From NCBI GenBank assembly GCA_023374025.1, contig SIJG01000075.1, positions 451,743-515,742 of the forward strand: a stretch of DNA of 64,000 nucleotides, written 5' to 3'. The DNA is from Heterodera schachtii. Taxonomy: Eukaryota; Nematoda; Chromadorea; Rhabditida; Heteroderidae. Every line of letters begins with the position of its first letter. The stretch's first letter is position 1. Below the pieces are notes generated by a model, which did no database searches, was not told the origin of the DNA, and saw only the letters and a list, made by a program, of their open reading frames with translations. Of this stretch, positions 56,101-64,000 are shown piece after piece. A program made the translations under genes and the position numbers.

Positions 56101-58700
56101 TCCCCCCCCCCGGCCCCGCTCATGTCCCCCCTCCCCCCATTTCTTCCCATACATACATATTCATTCATTTCCCCCATCCACTCACCCATTCTCCCCCCCC
56201 CCCCCCCCCCCCTAACTCTCCGGCTCCTTTTATTTCAAATATTGCTCACACCCCCCTCCCCCCCCCGGTCGATCAGCGGCACTGCGTTTTGCTTTTGCCG
56301 CGTCCCCCCCCCCCCCTCCGTTGCACACTGTTAGCAGTCGTCGTCGCCCGTCCCCAGTCCGGGTCGATGGAATGTTCTGCTACTGCTCCTCCTCCTACTC
56401 CTCCCACCATTCGGCTCGTCGTCGTCGTCGTTGTTGATGTTGTTGTTGCTGATTTGTGCACGTCCGCGCGGGCGCCGCACTGCTCGTGGAGGAGGGGAAG
56501 AGGCACAAATGCACAACGACGACGGCGACGACAAAATGTTGTGTCGTCAGCGACGCGAAGAAGGCACCGCCGCCTCCCCCCCCCCTCGCCCCGCCCTCCC
56601 GCCGTCCTTCGACGGGGCGTCGCGACGACGCCCCGATCAACATGCGTTGACGGGGGCATCTTCTCCGAATAATCGCCCCTGCTCCGCCCCTATCCCCCCC
56701 CCCCATCGCGATGCTTTTGCTCCTGCTGCTTCTTTCTCTATTATTGGTTACGCGGTGGGTCTTTCTCCCCCCCTCCCCGCGCAAAAAAATTCTTTTTATG
56801 ATGGCTAGGGGGTTTTTTCTGTGAAAGTTTTCTTTGAAAACTCATTTCTACTCTCTATTATTGGTTACGCGGTGGGTCTCCCCCCCCCCTCCCCGCGCAA
56901 AAAAATTCTTTTTATGATTGGTGGGGGGAGGGGGGGGGGGGGGGGTAACTGTGAAAGTTTTCTTTGAAAATCCATTGATAGAGGGGGGCGGGGGAGAGGG
57001 GAGGGACCCATCTGCTGCTGTGTGCTTTCCGCCACCACCGTTCTTTTTGCTCTGTTTAAAATGATCACTTTTTTTTGTGCCGGGAGAGGGCAACCCATTC
57101 ACATTCATCCATTTTAACTGCTGTTACTGATGATTGATCATGATCAGTGTTTTGAAACTGTGATCAGAGTCAGCAATTGTTTTATGTGCGCGCGATTTTC
57201 GATTCACAATTTTGTACAATTAAATAAATTAATTAATTGTTGACCAAATTCCTTTTTTAATTGGGGCATCATTCATTTTCATTCACTCATTCTTTTGTGT
57301 AGATTATGAACCTTAATTGTCTTAATTAATGATATCCATAAATCACTCTTTTTTTTTGTTTCAATTCACCAGCAGATGTTTTATAAGTTGTGGTGAAAGG
57401 TTGCCAATTTCCATATTTATTTTTTCATTTTTGGGCCTGCAACTTTTTTACAGTTTAATTTATTTTTATTTTTGTAATTTTAGTCGATTAACCTAAAAAT
57501 TTTATCAAAGTCATAAATTTACTAAAATTTCAAAATTTACCTTTCAAAATTATTTATTACTTTTAATAGACCGTCTACTCCCCATGCTCTTTTCTCTCTC
57601 TGTCTGCTGCTGTCTTTTGATCGGTCGGAAGACCACCCACTTCCACCCCATCCCTTCCTCCTCTTCTCTCCTCCCCATGGGAATTCCATTCGCGGCCCAT
57701 TACCCCTCTCTTCCGCCCCCTCCCCCCAATTTTCACGTCCTCTTTCTCTTCCGATCACCCCATCCTCTTTTTTATCATTAGTTAAAAACGGTAATTTGCT
57801 GTTTTCATTTGGGGGGTGGTGTTCTTTCTACCCCTTTGACTGATCAGTGACAGTGAGAGTGATCAACCACCTGCTCATCAGCAAGTATTGAAATCGCTTT
57901 TGAGTTTTGATCACTTCATGCCCGAGGGTAGCGGTAATTAATTAATTAATTAACGAATTGCTCGTCCAATTTTGGCTGCTTTGTGTTCCGTTTATGCTGA
58001 TTGCTTTCTTTGTTTTGGCTTATTGCTGCGGTGCAACATCATCTTCGTCATCATTATCATCATCATTAGTCTAATGAGCGGGACGGGGCGCTCATTAAAA
58101 CTGGCGGGAGCAAATTAGGGGGGGGGGGAGGACAGCAACCAAGACGATGATTTTGATGTTGATTTGATGATGATTTGATGATGATGCTGATAATAGGCGG
58201 TGGTTTGGCGCGATGAAAGTTGTTGATTGTTGTTGTGTTGTTGTTGCTGTTTGGTTTTGGCGTTGTGTTTAATGCGCGCGCGACCCTTCCGCTTCAATTA
58301 AATTATACCCAAGGCGGCGGAGGCGCCGGGCTCCCAAAATACCAATGCTTATTTCAGCATGGTGGGTTTTAATCCAAAATCGAGATCCCGCGGGTCGGGA
58401 TTAAAAAAGGGTCCCACCCTGACACACAGGATCTTGATTTCAATAATGCCGATCCCGATACTTTTTTAGGAAAAACAATTCTTGTTTCTTTTGTTTTTTT
58501 TATTAAACTGAGTTCTAACAATTTCCTAACAAAATGAATTTTTGAATTGCGAAATCGACTCTAATTATTATTAATTTTTGTTGGCGAATAACCAATCTAA
58601 TTGAAACCTGATTTGAATTGCAAATTGTCACGCCAATTTAAAATGCCCCCATTTTTTGGAATTTCAGTGAGAGACAAATTCTTTTCTCATTTTTTCGACT
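56101..58700. other. Low-complexity C/T-rich intergenic region
   Basis: Many runs of 8-20 C with CTCC and CGT triplets. Long open frames on both strands here (for example 56273-56659) are Arg/Gly/Thr/Ser low complexity and are explained by base composition. 57120-58300 returns to AT-rich DNA with TGATCA-rich and GATGAT-rich pieces. I see no gene. Confidence 0.5.
56736..56975. repeat. Tandem duplication of about 120 bp
   Basis: ATTATTGGTTACGCGGTGGG at 56741 returns at 56858; CGCGCAAAAAAATTCTTTTT and GTGAAAGTTTTCTTTGAAAA follow in both units. Units differ mainly in C- and G-run lengths. Confidence 0.85.
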
Positions 58701-58893
58701 AATTAGATTAGAATGTTCGTTTTTTCACCTTTCCGTCACATTTTACCGCATTTTTCTTTTTTTGCCTTAAAGGGCAAAAGTGTCTGTCCGTCCGTCCGCG
58801 CCCCCGCTAATGAGCGGTTGGGGACGACCCCAGCAGAGGGCAGGCACTACCGCGAGAGTGGTCTGCTCAAAAATGTGGGGAAAGGGCTCCCGA

Positions 58894-58928
<35 letters not shown>

Positions 58929-59311
58929 ACCGGATTTTCAAAAATGAATGAATGTGTGTCCCCGGAGGGGGGGGGGGGGGGGGCAAAAAGTCCGGGGGAA
59001 GGGGCGGGAATTGGAAAAAATTTCCCCCGAGGGGTTTGGAGGGGACAAATGGGACAAAAATGTCGGACGGACTGTCCCCGGCGGGGGAGCGGACGCGCGC
59101 GCGTCTCCCAACCACAAATTCATCTGTGCAATAATACATAAATAAGCAAACAAACAGTAAACAAACAAATAACAGCAGAAATTGAAGAGTGAAACAAACG
59201 CATACCGCGAGTTTTCTGAGGGGGCCTCGTTTTTTTAAATTTTTGTCCGTTGTTAAAAAAAATTTGTGAAATTTGCAGGAAGCACATATTTTGTTACAAT
59301 TGTTCGTTAAA
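58701..59311. repeat. Long G-runs upstream of the FERM gene
   Basis: An almost pure G-run of about 30 at 58898-58927 and another of about 15 at 58969-58983, in a G-rich 250-bp region that ends near 59100. The remaining 200 bp before the ATG at 59312 is a plain leader/promoter without a clear TATA. Confidence 0.7.
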
Positions 59312-62300
59312 ATGATTCGAATGCCGCTCAAATTGAAGCTGGGCCGTACCAGCGGACGCTATGAACTCAGCGAGGACATTTATGTGAGAAAATTGCTGAA
59401 ATTTCAAAAAAATGGGCCATTAAAATTTGAAAATTTAAAATAAAATTTGAAAATAAAATTGAAAATTTAATTTAATTTCTCTTAGATTTTGACCATTTTG
59501 GTTGGTGATCAAACAATTGCACAGTGCACATTGACCAGCCAATCAACATCCACTGATGTGTTCCGATTTTTGTCAGAAAAACATTGCATAAAGCAGGCAA
59601 AATTATTATTTTTATCATTTTAAAAATTAAATTAAATTTAAAATTACATTTTCACATTTTTAGCCCGAACTGTTCGGCTTACAGTACCAAATGAAGGTGA
59701 CAAAATTCAATTTTATTCTCTCTCTCTTTTAACAAATGTCTTACAAAATTGGGCCAAGAATTTTTCATTTTAAATTTTGGGACTAATTAATATTGTTATT
59801 TTTGTTTTAATTTTAGAATGAATTAATAATTTTTTAATTAAAGGCCACTGACACGGAGAAGCGAATGATGCGATGGGTTGAGCCGGACAAGCCGATCAGA
59901 CGCCAATTGGAACGGTGGGCATGCCGACGGGGCCAAAAATGGGCCGTCAATTTGGCCATTTTGCACGCGTGCGCAAATGTGAGGGGAATTATTTTAAATT
60001 TTAATTTAAAATATTTTACAATGCAATAATTTTGAAATATTTTAAAATAGCCCCCCCCCCCCTCCCCCCCCCCTGAAATAAAGCCCCCCTTTTGATGGGA
60101 TTTGAAAAACAGAGCCTCTGAAACCCTTTTTTGAGAGGGTTGGAAAATAAAGCCCCCCGGGGGCTCTATTTTAGGGAATATGGTTTATAAAAAAATTTAA
60201 TTTTCTAATATCTATAAACAAATTTATATGTTATTTTCAAATATTTTTCAGGTGTTTACGCTGCATGACACTGTTTCGCGCAGCATTTATTACACTTTGC
60301 TAAAATTGGATGTGCTTCAGGGCAACAAATTTGCCACGTTGGAATTGGACAAATGCATTAATTTGGGTAATTTGAATATTTAATTATTATTTTCATTTAA
60401 ATTAAAATATTTTATATTTTTGAAATATTTTTTTCAGCCGCCTATCAGCTCCAAATTGAATTTCCCAATTTAAATTCGCCAACATTACAACACTTGAAAA
60501 TGCTGTCACTTTTACCGCAGGTGGACTAATTAACACTAATTAATAATTAGTAAAATATTTATAAAAATTTTTTTCATTTTTATCTTGTTTTAAATTAAAA
60601 TTTGTTTTAAAAATAGGACATGTGTCGGAATCCGAAGGTCAACAACGATGAGACATATGCAAGAATTTTAACGGTGAGTTTTTTCATGGGGGCGTCGTAA
60701 AAGAAAAGAAAATTTCAAATTTCTGTGCCTAATTTTTAAAATACATGGCCAAAATTTCAAAAATTCCTAAGCCTTTGAAGAAAAACTAGAAGCCTTAAAA
60801 TTTGTTTTAAGAGACAAATTTTTAAAAATTTTCCTTATAAAACTGTAGGCTATGAAATCAATAATTATTATTCAAAAATTCCTAAGCCTTTGAAGAAAAA
60901 TTAGAAGCCTTAAAATTTGTTTTAAGAGACAATTTTTAAAAATTTTCCTTATAAAACTGTAGGCTATAAAATTAAAAATTAAATTTCCTTTTAAAACCTT
61001 ATAGGCCCATCAAATTATTCAAAAATTCCTAAGCCTTTGAAGAAAAATTAGAAGCCTTAAAATTTGTTTTAAGAGACAAATTTTTAAAAATTTTCCTTAT
61101 AAAACTGTAGGCTATAAAATTAAAAATTAAATTTCCTTTTAAAACCTTATAGGCCCATCAAATTATTCAAAAATTCCTAAGCCTTCGAAGAAAAATTCGA
61201 GGCCTAAAGACTTTAAGAGGAAGTTGTCAAAAATCTTTCTAAAATATTTTAGGCCTATGGAAAATTGCACACCATGCAGCCAGCTTATGCCGCACTTTTG
61301 TACATTGTCGAAATCCAACAGTGCGAGGGATATGGCGAAGAATTATTCCCTTGCAAAGTTTGTGGCATTTTGCCAAACAAAAAAACAAACAAAAATGCCA
61401 AAATTCAAATTTGAATAGGACGGAAGTTCGCTGGAAGAAGTTTCACTGGGCTACTCATTGGACTTCATTTTTGTCAGACGACCAAATGGGACGGACCAAA
61501 AATTCAGGCAAAAATTTTGAAAAAACAACAATTATTGTTGGATAAAATAAAATTAAATAAAGAAAACAATTATTTGAAATTGATAGGGGTTTCTCCCCGA
61601 CCTTCGGGGAAAGAAAAGTTGGGAATCGGGGAGGAAATCCTACAGCAACAAAATTTGTCGGGGATGGTTGGTGGAAATTAAAAAAAATGTCGGGGAGCAA
61701 CACAATTTTCAGGGAGGAAATTTCATAAAAAATCGAGAAAAAATGGCAGAAAATTTCTAAATAAAAAAGTCTTGGAAACTCATTTAAAGTGATACTCTAA
61801 TCCTATTTAAAACACTTTTTAAATTTGTTTTTTATATTTATTTTATTTAATTTAAATTCATTTTCCAAACACAGATGGGACGAGGTGCGTGAAATCACGG
61901 CACACAAGCGCAAGATTAGCATCAAATGTGGCGATGCCGGTGCCCTTGTTGTGTTTGCATTTGTAAGTGGGGCTATTGGATGGGGGGTGGGGGCAATACC
62001 AAATTGTGCCGCCATACGGTAGATTTACCAATGTGCCGTCATACGGTATTGTGTCGCTTTACGGTAGAAAATTTTACCATTGAAAATTTTGTCCTAAAAC
62101 TCAGGAGGACAACGAGATGGCCCGGTACGTGTCCACCGTGTTGTGTTGGAAATGGCGCCATGCCCGGGTGGACGCGCAGCAGCAAAAGGCGGCACGGCTC
62201 AGTGTGCACAACTTGCAGGGCGGCGTGCCCTGCTTTAGCGTGATGGGCGGCGGCTCGCAGCTGCGCCGTTCGACGGGCAATGTGCCAAACTTTTTTTATG

Positions 62301-63370
62301 ACATTTTCCCAAATTTTCATGTCTTTGAATCCAGCCAAGTACGCACTTGAAAAAGCGACCATTCCCTGATTTTGGGAATTCAAAAAATCCGTATTTCATA
62401 ACGTTGGACCCTTTTAGCGAATTCATTTTCAATGCTAACTTTTGCCTAGTCCTTGGATTCCTTGGAATTCCCCCGCGGTGTTCTTGAAATTATGTCCTTG
62501 AAACTCTCGGATTTGTAAAATTCCATGCAAATTCTTGACTTTTTTTCAGGTCAATTCGGTACGTCCGACCTCCGAGCTAAGCGGCACGAATGGTGGTGGC
62601 GCCACCGCAACAAATGTGGGCGGTTCCATGAATGGCAACGGTTTTATGGCACCATCATTACCGTACGCCGTCTCGCCCCTCCTACCGTCTTCCGCTGTAC
62701 AGCAACCGTCGGTAGCAGCAGCCGATCCACTCACTCAATCGCCCTGTTGTGTACGAACATCGGCAAATGGTGGGGAAGCGGAAACAGTGCCGAAATTTGT
62801 ACAGTAACTCTCTCTCTCTCAATTGTTTTTACAGTATGCTGCCGTACCGTATCCATGGGTCCAATGCCGGGGCCGGCTCCTCCCGCGGCGGCGGCATTCT
62901 TTCTGCCCACTGCGCACATTCCGTCGCCTACCAGCGACAAGATATCGCCGCCGGCGCCATTGGCTGCCGTCGCTGCGGCGGCGGTGGCATCGACCGCCGC
63001 CGCCGGTGCCACAACAGCCGCAGCGCCACTGATGGCACCGCCAGCAGCAACCGCAGTGCAATTCGCGGCACAACTGCCACAACCGCAGCAGCAATCACAG
63101 CAAATTCGGGTTGGTGTTTTTACAAATTATGACACTGCTCGAGACTCTCGGCACGGAAGAGAAAGTGCCAATGCCAACAAAATCACGAGATTTTTGAAAA
63201 ATTCAATCAACTCTTAAAAATCATAATTTTTAATCAAGCAGACGTCGAATTCAAGCCAAGACTCGGATTGGTTGCGCAATGAACAGCGGGAAATGCTGAA
63301 GAAAATGTTGACGGAGAAGCGACGACTGAACAAAGCAAGTGATCAGATAAACAAACAATGACCAGGGGAA

Positions 63371-63408
<38 letters not shown>

Positions 63409-64000
63409 GTGAAATATCTAATCAATCACGGAAGAAATATCATTTAAAATATAGAGAGGATGGCAGACAAAAAAGCAAATATTTAAAATGCATCCAAAAA
63501 TTGCTGTGATTACAGATTGGTTCCAGTCCGGAGATCAACACGGTTGGGCTGAGCAAAGGTGGCGCGGTGGCCAAATGCAAACGGCAACAACTCCAACACC
63601 ACCTCCAGCAACAGAATGCCAACACTGGGAATGCCAACAATGTCAGTCCCGGGGGTACACCACGCGCACTGAAAAATGGGCACGGAAGTGGTCGGCGTTT
63701 GGCCGGCTTTGCGTTGGCGCGAAAAATTTTCACTTCTACGCCAAATTTGAACTCCACGACGGGCGCGGCGGTGGTGGCATGCCAACATCAGCAGCAGCAA
63801 AAAATTGGTGGGACAATTTGTCACACCAAAACCGGGACAATTCATCACACAATGTTTAGCTAAACTTTGCCATGCCGGCGGCTCGAAACGGTCGGGCAAA
63901 AATGGCAATGCCGGCAGCGCTCTGTTGGCATCGTCCCCATTAGCATCGGTGACTAATCGTCTGCTGCTCAACCAACACCAGCAGCAGCAACAACAACAAC
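59312..64000 (+). CDS. FERM-domain protein, PTPN14/PTPN21-like (continues past window)
   Basis: Exons: 59312-59383, 59486-59596, 59664-59696, 59844-59978, 60252-60366, 60438-60520, 60617-60673, 61253-61357, 61419-61507, 61875-61962, 62105-62338, 62550-62769, 62835-63109, 63242-63334, 63516-63807, 63860 on. The start MPLKLKLGRTSGRYELSED resembles the Pez-type phosphatases PTPN14/21. The FERM domain spans about residues 20-300: FGLQYQMK, RWVEPDKPIRRQLERWA, QCEGYGEELFP, RWDEVREITAHKRKISIKC. It should link membrane proteins to actin and junctions. After it come Ala/Pro- and Gln-rich linkers (PQPQQQSQQ, QHHLQQQNAN). A phosphatase domain, if any, lies beyond the window. Three introns look GC-AG: after 59596, 61507 and 63334 (donor GCAAGT). 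The 62769 junction was chosen for phase; an alternative donor at 62798 breaks the frame. Confidence 0.85.
60048..60185. repeat. C-run/hairpin repeat in FERM intron 4
   Basis: Runs of C, then AAATAAAGCCCCCCTTTTGA, then AAATAAAGCCCCCCGGGGGC and TATTTTAGGGAATATGG. Similar in layout to 52775-52875 (which ends TATTTTAGAAAATACGG), so a second copy of a dispersed repeat. Confidence 0.6.
60735..61210. repeat. Tandem repeat in FERM intron 7
   Basis: Four units starting near 60758, 60872, 61019 and 61165, marked by ATTCCTAAGCCTTTGAAGAA; spacing 112-147 bp. Units also share TTTGTTTTAAGAGACAAATT and CTTATAAAACTGTAGGCTAT. The last unit runs to just before the exon 8 acceptor at 61252. Confidence 0.9.
63373..63405. 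repeat. (GA)n microsatellite
   Basis: About 16 GA units in intron 14 of the FERM gene. Confidence 0.95.

Noticed and set aside
56273..56808. Arg/Gly/Thr-rich frames of 125-129 codons in several frames
   Set aside because: Four overlapping open frames in low-complexity CGT/C-rich DNA, none with a domain.
58713..59331. Gly-rich and Pro-rich frames around the G-run
   Set aside because: Translation of poly-G/poly-C on either strand.
62731..63094. Antisense Ala- and Arg-rich frames
   Set aside because: Shadows of the Ala/Pro-rich linker exon of the FERM gene.

Overview
Eukaryotic, AT-rich nuclear DNA that I read as a plant-parasitic cyst nematode (Heteroderidae, Globodera or Heterodera type). 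The reasons are very short introns (mostly 45-80 nt), several apparent GC-AG introns, a tandem family of F-box genes and a BTB-BACK gene of kinds I associate with cyst nematodes, and nematode-like versions of galectin, TRAM and a PTPN14/21-like FERM protein. I had no search tool, so the species is not established. All exon borders below are my own reading of splice sites and reading phase.

Layout. 1-2246: AT-rich satellite with a 153-157 bp higher-order unit. 2246-4382 (-): a secreted tandem-repeat galectin whose 3' part runs into the satellite. 5443-42343 (+): about ten copies of one five-exon F-box gene family, all on the plus strand. Copies at 20489 and 26175 read intact. The copy at 8291 is open but has ATA instead of ATG. 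The one at 14703 is open from exon 2. The rest are pseudogenes, some broken by transposons. Within this span lie a BTB-BACK gene (11198-13623, -), a fragment of an FtsH-like M41 protease (32790-33767) and a very small gene (35730-35977) that appears to have captured the F-box family's last exon. 43528-47265 (+): TRAM1-like ER translocon protein. 47266-59311: mostly low-complexity C/T-rich DNA with a large segmental duplication (about 49525-51220 and 53558-56100) and one small unrecognised gene (51446-51867). 59312 to the window end (+): a FERM-domain protein resembling PTPN14/PTPN21, continuing past the window.

Mobile DNA is the most striking part. I could define about a dozen non-autonomous elements by inverted termini plus target-site duplications of 8-9 bp (or TA). 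Many sit inside F-box genes, including insertions in exons 2 and 4, introns 3 and 4, and a 5' leader. Four of them share an odd design: inverted termini whose ends are built from a short phrase, iterated in at least three cases. A 5'-truncated non-LTR retrotransposon with part of its reverse transcriptase missing sits in another F-box copy. One 1.1 kb element flanked by TA is nearly a complete palindrome.
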